Assembly: GCA_963753685.1 (NCBI GenBank)
Contig: CAVWDE010000022.1
Location: 146,700 to 210,699, forward strand
Direction of reading: 5' to 3'
DNA: 64,000 bases
Source: DATAOG01 sp963753685
GTDB taxonomy: Bacteria > Pseudomonadota > Alphaproteobacteria > Geminicoccales > Geminicoccaceae
Both the position numbers and the translations under genes were made by a program. Shown here piece by piece: positions 54,053 to 62,683 of this stretch. Numbering within the stretch: position 1 is the stretch's first letter; each line of letters opens with the position of its first letter. The notes beneath the pieces were generated by a model. It had not been told where the DNA came from and searched no databases. It saw only the letters and a program-made list of their open reading frames with translations.

Positions 54053-54313
54053 CTACTCATGGAGCGCCAGTTTGGCGGCGATGATGGGTGGTAGCGCGAT
54101 CGCGTGCTCTCCCGGACGGAGCTGCGAAGGCCGCGGAACCGGCCGCGGCCGTCGTTCATCGACGTAGCCGTCCAGGGCCACGACCAGGCAGTCGACCGCC
54201 TCGGCCAACGCCTCTTCCAGGGTTTCGCCGCTGGTGAGCGCCTCCGGTACGTCGCGAAAGCTGACGATGAACTGACCGTCCTCATCCTGCTCGATGGTCG
54301 CCGGGTATCCCAT
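54053..54313 (-). CDS. HicB-family protein without adjacent HicA
   Basis: An 86-residue protein with the HicB partial RNase H-like fold: YPATIEQDEDGQFIVSFRDV, then EALTSGETLEEALAEAVDCL. The C-terminal segment PVPRPSQLRPGEHAI is followed by IIAAKLALHE, a short DNA-binding-type tail. HicB normally neutralises the HicA mRNA interferase. No 60-residue HicA-like frame is found on either side, so this is an orphan or solitary HicB-like regulator. Convergent with the MBL gene. Confidence 0.82.
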   Translation of the reverse strand: MGYPATIEQDEDGQFIVSFRDVPEALTSGETLEEALAEAVDCLVVALDGYVDERRPRPVPRPSQLRPGEHAIALPPIIAAKLALHE

Positions 54314-54395
54314 GGTTCGCTGCCTAGAACAGATCGATCCTACAACCGCCTGGTAACCTTTGGTCGACCGTTGTGGTCCAGACTGTTCGGGCTCG

Positions 54396-54471
54396 ATGGT
54401 CCATGCGACCGTGGGAATCCGAGCTTCACGGGTTGGGCGTGCGGACGGATTCCCAGGATCACATGGACCAT
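54396..54471. repeat. 76-bp imperfect inverted repeat
   Basis: Two 26-bp arms (54396-54421 and 54446-54471) match at 23 of 26 positions, with outer ends ATGGTCCATG/CATGGACCAT and inner ends GGGAATCCG/CGGATTCCC. They flank a 24-bp spacer. It lies between hicB and the dihydropyrimidinase gene. It has the form of a REP/MITE-like element or a strong bidirectional RNA hairpin; no T-run follows. Confidence 0.75.
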
Positions 54472-54505
54472 TCGGAGAAGCTGATGCCGAAAGGTTAACC
54501 GTTGG

Positions 54506-55915
54506 TTAAAGCCGCCCACTCTCGCCGCGCTTGAGGAACTCGCCCATGCCTTCGCGGCCGAGCCAGCGGTCGCCGTCGACGATCAGATTGCCCCGCAGCA
54601 AGGTCTTCCTGACCCGGCCCTGGACCTCGAAGCCTTCGAACAGGGAGTAGTCGACCCGGGAGTGCTGGTCCGCGGCGCGGATCGTCCAGCGCTCCTCCGG
54701 GTCGAAAATGACGATGTCCGCGTCGGACCCGACCGCGATCGTGCCCTTCTTCGGAAAAATACCGAACAGTTTGGCGGGGTTGGTCGCCACCAGTTCGACG
54801 AACTTGCTCAAAGACATGCCGCGCTTTCTTACAGCACCGTCAAAGAACACGGACAAGCGGTGCTCGATCCCCGGGCCGCCGTTCGGAATCCGGGAAAAGC
54901 CTTCGGCCTCGCCCTGGCGTTTGCTGAACTTCAGGCCGTAGGGCTGCTCGTCGATGCAGAACGGGCAGTGGTCGGTCGAGACCACCGAGAGGTCGCCCCG
55001 CGCGAGGCCGCGCCAGAGGGCGTCCAGATGCGGCTCGCTGCGCAGCGGCGGAGTGAACACGTACTTCGCGCCCTCGAAGCCCGGGCGCTCCAATTCCTTA
55101 TTCGTGAGAAAGAGATACTGGGTACAGGTCTCGCCGTGGATCAGGTCGGAGCGGTCCCTGGCCTGGGCCACCGCGTCGAGCGCCTGGCTGCAGGTGACGT
55201 GGACGACGTAGAGCGGGGCGCCGGCGTACTCCGCGAGCGTGATCGCGCGCGCGGTCGCTTCGCCCTCGAGCTCGGGCGGGCGGGTCAGGTAGTGGTATTT
55301 GGGCGCGCGCTGCCCGGCGGCGACCGCCTCCTGGACCAGGACGTTGATCGCGTAGCCGTTCTCCGCGTGCACGCACACCACCGCCCCGTGCTTGGCCGCC
55401 TCGCGCATGACGTAGAAGCAGACGCCGTCGTCGACCATGAGCACGTTCGGGTAGGCCATGAACAGCTTGAAGCTCGTGACCCCCTCGTCGCGCGCCAGCG
55501 TCTTGAGGTCGGAGAGCGCCTGCGGGAACGGGTCGAGGATGATCATGTGCGCGCCGACGTCGACGCAGCGGCTGGCCGAGCGGCGGTGCCAGTCCTCGAG
55601 GCCGGCGAGCGGGCTCGCCCCGTGGCTCTGGTTGGCAAAGTCGATCACGCTGGTGGTGCCGCCGAAGGCCGCGGCCATGGTGCCGGTGCCGAAGGTGTCG
55701 ACCGTGCGGGCGGTGCCGAACTCCCAGTCGATGTGAGTGTGCACGTCGATCGCGCCGGGCATCACCAGGAGCCCGCTCGCGTCGTGGACCTCGGCGCCGG
55801 CCGGCGCCGGCAGGCCCTGGCCCAGCATCCGGATCTGGCCGTTCTCGATCAGGATGTCGCCCTGGAACTCACCCGCCGCGGTCACGATGCGGCCGTTTTG
55901 GATCAGCGTTGCCAT
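54506..55915 (-). CDS. hydA: Dihydropyrimidinase / D-hydantoinase
   Basis: A 469-residue amidohydrolase. HxH metal pair in MPGAIDVHTHIDWEFG, carboxylated Lys in EGVTSFKLFMAYPN, His in VCVHAENGYAI and VVHVTCSQAL, Asp in LSVVSTDHCPFCID. These positions match dihydropyrimidinase/hydantoinase rather than dihydroorotase. It opens dihydrouracil/dihydrothymine or hydantoin rings. The ATG at 55915 gives the family length. The cupin gene is 116 bp upstream on the same strand and could share its transcript. Confidence 0.92.
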   Translation of the reverse strand: MATLIQNGRIVTAAGEFQGDILIENGQIRMLGQGLPAPAGAEVHDASGLLVMPGAIDVHTHIDWEFGTARTVDTFGTGTMAAAFGGTTSVIDFANQSHGASPLAGLEDWHRRSASRCVDVGAHMIILDPFPQALSDLKTLARDEGVTSFKLFMAYPNVLMVDDGVCFYVMREAAKHGAVVCVHAENGYAINVLVQEAVAAGQRAPKYHYLTRPPELEGEATARAITLAEYAGAPLYVVHVTCSQALDAVAQARDRSDLIHGETCTQYLFLTNKELERPGFEGAKYVFTPPLRSEPHLDALWRGLARGDLSVVSTDHCPFCIDEQPYGLKFSKRQGEAEGFSRIPNGGPGIEHRLSVFFDGAVRKRGMSLSKFVELVATNPAKLFGIFPKKGTIAVGSDADIVIFDPEERWTIRAADQHSRVDYSLFEGFEVQGRVRKTLLRGNLIVDGDRWLGREGMGEFLKRGESGRL

Positions 55916-56031
55916 GGCTCCCTCCCCGCGTTGCACCGCCAAAGCTTAGGCCGACCGGGCGCGCAGGTGAAGCCGGGCGGCCGCGTGCCTGCCAGGACCG
56001 CGATCCGCCGAATGCAGCGTCGCCGCGGGGG

Positions 56032-56466
56032 CTAGGGGGCTACGGTCGTGGTCTCGAAATCGGCCGGGATGGTGATCTCGAGCACCTCGAGATCGTCCGA
56101 GTAGCCGAGCACCCGATGCGCGATGCCGGGCCGCTGGTACATGCAGTCGCCGGCCTCGAGGGTGCGCTCGCCGACGCCCTCGAACGCCGTCTTCATCCAG
56201 CCCTTGAGGATGTAGACCATCTGGAAATCGAGCGCGTGCGCGTGCTCGTCGCCGGGCCCGTCGCAGGGCTGGCGGGCGCGGATCACCTGGGCCAGGACCT
56301 TGCCCTCGGTCGCGCGGTCGATGCCGAGGTCGCGGTACTCGAAATGCGGCCTGAGGCCGACCCGCCAGCTGGCACCCTTGGCCTTGGCGATCGTGAACGC
56401 ACCCTTGGGAAAGCCCGGATCGAGTGGTTGCGTCGGCTTGGTCACCCTCTCTGCGGTCGCGGCCAT
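56032..56466 (-). CDS. Single-domain cupin protein
   Basis: A 144-residue protein with one cupin barrel (about residues 45-140): HAHALDFQMVYILKGWMKTA gives the metal-binding HxH and Glu-equivalent region, and GDCMYQRPGIAHRVLGYSDD the second motif with its His. Likely a small metal-dependent sensor or isomerase. It precedes the dihydropyrimidinase on the same strand. Substrate unknown. Confidence 0.85.
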   Translation of the reverse strand: MAATAERVTKPTQPLDPGFPKGAFTIAKAKGASWRVGLRPHFEYRDLGIDRATEGKVLAQVIRARQPCDGPGDEHAHALDFQMVYILKGWMKTAFEGVGERTLEAGDCMYQRPGIAHRVLGYSDDLEVLEITIPADFETTTVAP

Positions 56467-57167
56467 GCTGGTCTCCGGTTGCTGCGCGCGGTCCGCTCTT
56501 GGCGTTCCGCGCGAGGCGCAGGGGCTCGACCTTAGGCTTTGCTCAGCCCGCTGGCCAGACCGGACCGTGGGCGCCGGGTTCGGGCCAGTCGATCGGTGCG
56601 CCGGTCACGCGCAGCCTCGGCCGGAGACAGCGCCCAGTCCAGGTCCCGAGGTTGTAGGAAAGCGGGTCGCGATGTGACTTGGCTAGAGCCCAGCGACGAT
56701 CTGCTCCCAGCCGCCGATCGCGCCGACCAATTCCCCAACCAGCGTCTCGAGCCGGTCGGGGGTGACGGGCCACGCGGGCTGCTGCCTGGAATAGGGGAAC
56801 ATGGCGTGCAGGAATTGGCCACGCCGAACACCGGCTCCGTTGCGCGGATTGACGTTCCTGCCCCCAAGGTTCTCCGCTGCCCGGATCGAGACTTCGCCCA
56901 GCTGCGCGTCCCGCGGGCCGGCATCGGCCACGATCGCCGGGCTCTGTTGGTCGTTGTCGAGATTGCGGGCGAACGCCAGATCGCCGAAGTGGCCGGTCCC
57001 CTGGATCGCGTAGAACGCACCCGGAAAAACCAGGTAAGGGACTCTGCGGGACCCTCGTGCCGACCAGGGCGACCCTCGGGACGGGGCGCCATAGCTGCTC
57101 CTTGGCGCGCTCAAGAGAGCGGCGCGGGCCGCTGGCGAGCGTTGCAGCAGCATCGTCGCGCCCGTCG
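56467..57167. other. Gap with one weak open frame
   Basis: 701 bp between the cupin and the DAHL-like gene. A minus-strand frame (57171 to 56683, up to 162 residues) contains a protein-like stretch (GHFGDLAFARNLDNDQQSPA, ending VGELVGAIGGWEQIVAGL). No family was recognised and its N-terminus is low complexity, so I do not call it a gene. It may be decayed coding sequence of the damaged signalling cluster to the right. Confidence 0.3.
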
Positions 57168-57536
57168 TCATGGTAGAAGCGCGTGCGCCGACTTGAAGTC
57201 CTCGAGCAGGGCCTCCTGCTCGTCCAGGCCCGCAGCGATGCTGTCCATGAGCGGTGCCGACGCGCCCCCGGCCGCGCCCGCGTGGCGGAGCTCCTTTGCG
57301 GCTGCCCGCAGGCGGCTGACGGCTGCGACCAGCGGATCGTAGTTGAGGAGCAGCCCGTCGCTCGAGCGCAGCACGTCGCGCTGCAGCGCGGCCTCGTTCA
57401 GGGTCAGGGCGTCGAGCGCGCGCAGCCGCTGGTCGTGCAGCGCCGCGTCGGGCGTGGAGCCGCGCAGAAGCAGGTAGGTCAGCACCAGCAGCAGGCCGAG
57501 CACGACCAGCGTCATTTTGCCCGGCAGGTCGGTCAT
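57168..57536 (-). CDS. Membrane-anchored DAHL-like sensor fragment
   Basis: A 122-residue protein with one N-terminal membrane helix (MTLVVLGLLLVLTYLLL) followed by helices including ALTLNEAALQRDVLRSSDGL and LLNYDPLV, then LDEQEALLEDFKSAHALLP. This matches the start of double all-helical ligand-binding (DAHL) sensor domains, which normally continue into a second helical half and a histidine kinase. Here the frame stops at the end of the first half. It overlaps the peroxidase gene by four bases, and a response regulator lies just beyond, so a sensor kinase once belonged here. Confidence 0.6.
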   Translation of the reverse strand: MTDLPGKMTLVVLGLLLVLTYLLLRGSTPDAALHDQRLRALDALTLNEAALQRDVLRSSDGLLLNYDPLVAAVSRLRAAAKELRHAGAAGGASAPLMDSIAAGLDEQEALLEDFKSAHALLP

Positions 57537-58539
57537 GGCCGCGCGTCGTCGCGGTCCGGCACCGGTTGGCCGCGATACTCGCCGGTCAGCGTGTGCAGAA
57601 AGCGGACGATGAGATCGATCTCCGGCGGCGCGATGACCCGACCGAGCTGGGTACTGGCCATCTTCTCGACCGCCTGCTCGAGGGTTGCGGCGCTGCCATC
57701 GTGGAGATAGGGCGCCGTGGCGGCGACGTTGCGCAGGCTCGGAACCCGGAACACGAAACGGTCTTTGGTGTTGCCGGTCAGCGTGAACCGGCCGAGGTCG
57801 GCGCGGGTGACCGGGCGGTAGGCAAAGGGATTGGCGAAGACGCCGAAACGCTGGAACAGATTGCCGCCGACATTCACGCCTTGGTGACAGGCGATGCAGC
57901 CGTAGGTTTTGAACAGCTCATAGCCGCGCTCCTCGTCCGGGCTGATCGCGTCATGTTTGCCGCGCAGGTAGCGGTCCAACGGCGCCCCGGGCGTGATCAG
58001 GGAACGCTCGAAGGTGGCGAGCGCATCGAGCACCTGCGACCGCGCCGGTGGTTCGCCATAGCCGGCTTGAAAGGCTTCCTCATAGGTGGGACCGGCGCGC
58101 AGCTTCGGGAGCAGCTCCTCCAGCTGGTCGCCATCAGGCGCGGGTCGAGCAGCGCCGCCTCGGCCTGCTCGTCGAGAGTGCGAAAATTGCCGCGCCAATT
58201 GCGCCGGAAGCTCAAGGCAGCGTTGAAGATCGTGGGCGTGTTGAAATCGAGCGGCCGGCCATCGGCGCCGAGCGAGTGCGCCTGACCGTCGTCACCGCCG
58301 CGATCGAGCTGATGGCAGGAGCTGCAGGCGACGTGGTCGCCATGCGCCAGCCGGGGATCGCGAAACAGCCGCTCGCCGAGGCGCACTTTGGCCGGATCCA
58401 GCTCGAGCGCCGCGGGGATCGGCACGATCGGCTCGTCGGCCGGAGCGATCGCCGGCGCCTCGGCGGCAACCGGCAGCGCCGCCCCGCCAAGGGTCAGCAG
58501 GCAGAGCAGGGCGCAGACGCCGCTTCGCGACCTCGTCAC
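57533..58539 (-). CDS. Di-haem cytochrome c peroxidase (MauG/CcpA type), frameshifted
   Basis: An exported di-haem peroxidase. The signal peptide starts at a GTG at 58539 (MTRSRSGVCALLCLLTLGG, cleavage near VAA|EAP). The first haem site CSSCH is in HVACSSCHQLDRGG; LDPAKVRLGERLFRDPRLAH is the usual opening. After LLDPRLMA the frame changes near 58130; the second part has QLEELLPKLRAGPTYEEAF and second haem site CIACH in YELFKTYGCIACHQGVNVGG, ending AATAPYLHDGSAATLEQAVE. One missing base would give 335 residues. It reduces peroxide with electrons from cytochrome c. Confidence 0.88.
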
Positions 58540-58570
58540 GCGTGACCCGGGCGGCCATCGGGCCCGGGCC

Positions 58571-59292
58571 TCACGCGACCTCGACCGGCGCTGAGAAAAC
58601 ATACCCCGCACCGCGCTCGGTCCTGATCAGCTCCGGCGCGCTTGGATCGGCCTCCAGCTTGCGGCGCAGGCGCAGGATCTGCACATCGATGCTGCGATCG
58701 TAGACCTCGCCGTCGTGGACGCGGGTGGCTCCGAGCAGCTGCTCACGGCTCAGGACCTGCTGCGGCGATCTGACGAGGGCGGCCAGCAGGCTGAGCTCGC
58801 CGCTGGTCAGGCCGACCGGGTCGCCAGCGGGCGAGGTCAGGCGCCGCAGGCGCAGGTTCAGCTCCCAGCCGGCGAAGCGGTACTTGGCTCCCCTGCCATC
58901 GGCCGGCGCCGCCGCCCGCTCCGCATGCGTCCGCCGCAGGACTGCGCGCGCACGCGCCAGCAGTTCCCGAAGGTTGAACGGCTTGGTCAGGTAGTCGTCG
59001 GCACCGAGTTCGAGGCCGACGACGCGGTCGACCTCGTCACGCGCGTGACCGGGGACGATGATGATCAGGATGCTGGAGTGCGCTCTCAACTCGCGGACCA
59101 GCTGCAGACCGTCCTCACCGGCGAGCTTCAGGTCCAGGACGATCAGATCGACGACGTGCTCGTCATGACGCGGGCCATGTCTGCGCCATCCGCGGCCGTG
59201 CTGACCCGAAAACCATGGCCGCTCAAGTAGCCCGAAATGAGCTCCCGCATCGCGGGATCGTCATCGACCGCGAGGATGTGCTGGTCCGCCAT
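58571..59292 (-). CDS. OmpR-family response regulator, frameshifted
   Basis: The receiver starts MADQHILAVDDDPAMRELIS at 59292. At about 59162 the frame changes and continues EHVVDLIVLDLKLAGEDGLQ (phospho-Asp), then GADDYLTKPFNLRELLAR and a winged-helix domain (GLTSGELSLLAALVRSPQQV, SIDVQILRLRRKLE). One missing base gives 240 residues. It should control the adjacent peroxidase with the kinase of which only a DAHL fragment remains. Confidence 0.88.
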
Positions 59293-59439
59293 CTGAAGCC
59301 TGATCCTGGACCAAAACCCTCGAAAACCCCTGCTCCACCCCTGTGGATGCCGTGCGCTCACTTAAAGAGGGGAGCACGAAGCGGCGATTTCAAGGGGGCC
59401 GCCTCAGACGCTGCCAGGCAAGGCTCGGGGCTCGGCGCG

Positions 59440-59620
59440 TGCCCCTCAGTCGAGGACCATGGTGTGCGCCGTGTCACCGGACTGGCTCGGCCATAAGATC
59501 TGGACCCTATGGGACGATCCCATACGGTTGTCCGCAACCGCCCCGCAAGCGAGGGGTGCAGGGAACCCGGGCCAATTCGAGCGCAGGGCCTTCAGCGCGC
59601 CGCCCCAGGCGATGACCTGC
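59440..59620. other. Unassigned stretch with a short perfect hairpin
   Basis: It contains TATGGGA-CGA-TCCCATA, a 7-bp perfect inverted repeat around 59508-59524. No coding feature is supported here between the response regulator and the HlyD fragment. Confidence 0.3.
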
Positions 59621-59863
59621 ATCGATCCACAAGTCCCGCGCCGGCACGAGGGACATCAGCTGCGCCCCGACGGTGGCGAAGGCGCCGGGCCGCGCGCTCC
59701 GGTTGCCGACGGTGCCGTCGATCGGCGCCCGGATCTCGGTGTAGCCGAGGTTGAGCTCGGCGCTCTCCCGGCCGGCCTGCGCTTCGGCGAGCGCCGCGCG
59801 CGCCTTGTCGGCGGCGGCCACTGCCCGCTTGGAGCTCTCCTCGCGGGAAACGGACATCGGCCT
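59620..59863 (-). pseudogene. Fragment of an EmrA/HlyD-type membrane fusion protein
   Basis: The minus-strand frame reads AVAAADKARAALAEAQAGRE, then AELNLGYTEIRAPIDGTVGN and FATVGAQLMSLVPARDLWID. This is the end of the coiled-coil hairpin and the lipoyl/beta-barrel junction of EmrA-like periplasmic adaptors. The N-terminal part is missing at the IS boundary (59864), and the expected continuation (ANFKETQL-like) is missing beyond about 59620. It is therefore a double-truncated remnant, the 5' side cut by the IS1182-type insertion. Confidence 0.75.
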
Positions 59864-61380
59864 CTAGGGGGCTGTCCGAGTAATGGCGGCAGAGGGGTGG
59901 ACCGGCGGCGCCTGGCGTGGTTGATCAGCCTGCATGAGCAAGACCTTCCGGGCGTGGGACGTGGACCAGGTCTGGCTGTTGCCGCCGTCGGTCCACGACT
60001 TCGTGCCGGCGGGCCATGCGGCGCATCTGGTGCGTGAGCTGGTGCGCCGCGAGCTGGACCTGGCGGCGATCATGGAGCCCTACGAACGGGAGGAGCGCGG
60101 TCAGCAGCCCTACCACCCGGCGATGATGGTGGCGCTCCTGCTCTATGCCTACACGCAGGGCGTCTACGCCTCGCGGCGGATCGCCAGGGGCTGCGAGGAG
60201 CGGCTCGACATCATGGCGGTGACCGGCATGCAGCGGCCGGACTTCCGCACCATCTCCGACTTCAGGAAGCGCCATCTCGAGGCGCTGGCCGGGTTGTTCG
60301 TGCAGGTCCTGCGGCTGTGCCGGCAGGCCGGCCTGGTCAAGCTCGGGCATGTCGCGCTCGACGGCACCAAGGTCAAGGCCAACGCGAGCCGGCACAAGGC
60401 CATGAGCTACGGCCGGATGCAGCGGGCTGAGCGCGAGCTTGCCGCCGAGGTCAAGAGCTGGCTGGCGAAGGCCGCGGCTGCTGATGCCGCCGAGGATGCC
60501 GAACTGGGCCCGGACACCCGCGGCGACGAGCTGCCCGAGTGGGTCGCCGACCCCAAGGCGCGGCTGGAGCGCATCCGTGCCGCGAAAGCTGCCCTGGAGG
60601 CCGAGGCGAACGCGGACAGGCCGCCGCCGGACGCCGAGCCGGGCCCGTCCTCGGGCATGGTCGATCACGGCCGGCCGGCGCGCGCTCCGGACGGCGGTCC
60701 GCCCGCGCGGGCGCAGCGCAATTTCACCGATCCCGACAGTCGGGTGCTCAAGACCAGGGATGGCGACATCCAGGGCGATAACGGCCAGGTCGCGGTCGAC
60801 AGCGTCCACCAGATCATCACCGCCCAGCGCCTGACCACCAACGGCAGCGACCAAGCCGGCCTCGTGCCGCTGCTCGAGGCCACCACGGCCGCGCTCGGCG
60901 GCGCCCCGCGCGAAGTCTCGGCCGATGCCGGCTTCTGCCGCGAGGACAACCTCGAAGCCCTGGCGACGCGCGGCATCCGCGGCTACCTGGCGCCCGGCCG
61001 CGGCCGCCACGGCAACCCCGATCCGAGTGGTCAACGCCAGATCCGGCCGGGCTCGCGGATGGCCGCGATGGCGGCCAAACTCAAGCGCGCCGGCCGCCGC
61101 TCGCGCTACCGCCTGCGCAAGCAGACGGTCGAGCCGGTGTTCGGCCAGATCAAACACGCCCGCGGCTTCCGCCAGTTCCTCTTGCGCGGCTTCACCAAGG
61201 TCAAGGCGGAATGGGCACTGGTCTGCACCGCCCACAACCTGACCAAACTGGTCAGAAGCCAGGCCGCCTGAGCCCATCCTCACCCTAATCTCGGCATCTG
61301 CCATGCCCATCAGCACGACCCACCAGCCCCCGCCATCACCAGCGCCACCCCGCTACCCCATTACCCGGACAGACCCCTAG
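59864..61380 (+). mobile_element. IS1182-family insertion sequence with CTAG target duplication
   Basis: The element proper is 59868-61376 (1509 bp). The left end GGGGCTGTCCGAGTAATGG and the inverted right end GGGTCTGTCCGGGTAATGG match at 17 of 19 positions. Both are flanked by CTAG (59864-59867 and 61377-61380), taken as the target duplication. It contains one complete transposase gene. On the left it truncates an EmrA-like gene; on the right it lies directly behind the MaoC gene, whose stop codon is formed by the duplication. Confidence 0.85.
59934..61271 (+). CDS. IS1182-family transposase
   Basis: A 445-residue transposase. The N-terminal DUF772-type domain reads VWLLPPSVHDFVPAGHAAHL, QQPYHPAMMVALLLYAYTQG, RPDFRTISDFRKRHLEALAG. 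The DDE catalytic core includes VALDGTKVKANASRHKAMSY (first Asp) and REVSADAGFCREDNLEAL (second Asp), with the C-terminal Glu in YRLRKQTVEPVFGQIKHARG. A charged linker rich in Ala/Glu/Pro (about 160-260) separates the acidic residues. It is intact with no frameshift, so the element may still be active. Confidence 0.95.
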   Translation: MSKTFRAWDVDQVWLLPPSVHDFVPAGHAAHLVRELVRRELDLAAIMEPYEREERGQQPYHPAMMVALLLYAYTQGVYASRRIARGCEERLDIMAVTGMQRPDFRTISDFRKRHLEALAGLFVQVLRLCRQAGLVKLGHVALDGTKVKANASRHKAMSYGRMQRAERELAAEVKSWLAKAAAADAAEDAELGPDTRGDELPEWVADPKARLERIRAAKAALEAEANADRPPPDAEPGPSSGMVDHGRPARAPDGGPPARAQRNFTDPDSRVLKTRDGDIQGDNGQVAVDSVHQIITAQRLTTNGSDQAGLVPLLEATTAALGGAPREVSADAGFCREDNLEALATRGIRGYLAPGRGRHGNPDPSGQRQIRPGSRMAAMAAKLKRAGRRSRYRLRKQTVEPVFGQIKHARGFRQFLLRGFTKVKAEWALVCTAHNLTKLVRSQAA

Positions 61381-61826
61381 CTAGGCCGGCGCGGTACCAG
61401 CAGGTTTGCGATCAGGATCTGCACAGGCTCGCCATGCTGGTTGAGCGTGGTCGTCCGGACCTTGATCAAGCCCTGTTCCGGACGCGACTTCGACGGCCGC
61501 ACCTCCAGCACTTGGCTCTCCAGACGCAACTCGTTTCCAGGACGGACCGGCCGCGGCCAGCGGAACTCGTCGAAGCCGGCGCCGACGATGCCGCCGGCGG
61601 GCTTGATCTCGCTCTCCACCAGCAACCGCATCGTCGCCGCTGCGGTATGCCAGCCGCTTGCCGCGAGTCCGCGAAAAATCGTGCCCTCCGCGGCATTCTC
61701 GTCGAGATGGAAGGGTTGCGGATCGAACTCGGCGGCGAAGCTCTTGATCCGCTCCTTGGCGACCACGAGCCGTCCAGAGCCGAAAGTCTGCCCAACGGCG
61801 AAGTCCTCGAGATACCGCTCTCTCAT
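61377..61826 (-). CDS. MaoC-like dehydratase
   Basis: A 149-residue single hot-dog domain. MRERYLEDFAVGQTFGSGRL is the usual opening; AAEFDPQPFHLDENAAEGTI carries the hydratase Asp/His pair, and FRGLAASGWHTAAATMRLLV follows. The family hydrates enoyl-CoA or related thioesters. AGGAG lies 8 bp before the ATG at 61826. The last codons AGC-TAG come from the IS target site CTAG, so its C-terminus abuts the insertion; the protein has normal length and is probably functional. Confidence 0.88.
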   Translation of the reverse strand: MRERYLEDFAVGQTFGSGRLVVAKERIKSFAAEFDPQPFHLDENAAEGTIFRGLAASGWHTAAATMRLLVESEIKPAGGIVGAGFDEFRWPRPVRPGNELRLESQVLEVRPSKSRPEQGLIKVRTTTLNQHGEPVQILIANLLVPRRPS

Positions 61827-61960
61827 CGCATGAGCTCCTGCATGACGGTTCGGGCGATCCGGACGGCCGTAGCCCATGGCGCGTCGCGTTCCCTCGGGTC
61901 TTGATGATGCGCCACCAGCGCCGCCGCCGTCCGCTCGTCGGGCCGCGTAGCCGGCGTGGC

Positions 61961-62544
61961 TCACACCTGCCGGCCCGGCTCGCGCGACAAGGCGCGCGCG
62001 GCGGCAAGGATCTCGTCGGACAGCTCCGCGTCGTCGACGGCGCGGGCAAGGGTGAGGGCGCCCACCATTGCCGACAGGGTGGCGAGCGCCTTCTGGCCCC
62101 GCACGGCTGACGACCTGCCGGGGACGATCCGGACCAGCGTGTCGATCGCAGGCCGCAAAGCGGCGGTGAACGTGCGGGGCAAAACCGGACTGTCCTGCCG
62201 GGCGACATCCGAGGCGAGCGCAGCGTAGCTACACCCGTCTCCCCGCCCGTCCCGGTGCCGGGCCATCAGATACTGATCCAGCAAACCTTTGAGCGGCGCC
62301 GCGGGGATCCGCGACGGCCATCGCCAGCCAGGTCTCAGTCAACTGGGCGAGGGCGCGCGCAGGCCTGAACTTCCAGGTCCTCCTTGGACTCGAAGTGGCC
62401 ATAGAAGCCGCCATGGGTGAGGCCGGCGGCTTTCATCAGGGCGGCGACGCCGATGGCCTCGAAGCCCCGCTCGCGAAACAGCCGACTGGCGACATCGACG
62501 ATGCGCTCGCGGTTCTCGGCGGCCCGCTCCCTGCTCACTTTCAT
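61961..62544 (-). pseudogene. TetR-family regulator with two frameshifts
   Basis: The N-terminal helix-turn-helix domain is complete from the ATG at 62544 (RERIVDVASRLFRERGFEAI, LMKAAGLTHGGFYGHFESKE). The ligand domain needs two corrections. Near 62355 a one-base excess moves the frame to RALAQLTETWLAMAVADPRG. At about 62284 an extra T in a three-T run moves it to LLDQYLMARHRDG...GCSYAALASDVARQDSP and onward to SREPGRQV. Corrected length is about 194 residues. It is divergent from the aldo/keto reductase it probably represses. Confidence 0.75.
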
Positions 62545-62612
62545 CGCTCTCTTTCCGGCCCGAAAAAACGCTTGACCCTTTATATGACGATCGACATTTA
62601 CCGTCAACAATG

Positions 62613-62626
62613 ATGATGATCATCAT
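62613..62626. promoter_or_regulatory. Candidate TetR operator
   Basis: A perfect 14-bp palindrome ATGATGATCATCAT lies in the 139-bp divergent region between the tetR-like gene and the aldo/keto reductase gene. It sits in an AT-rich patch with TGTAATAT (-10-like) beside it. An outer TGACG...CGTCA pair lies to its left (about 62584-62605). Position and symmetry fit a TetR-type operator. Confidence 0.45.
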
Positions 62627-62683
62627 GTAATATAGCAGGGCCGAGGGCCCGATCGGGACCGGCCGAGATCCGGGAGGTTCGCT

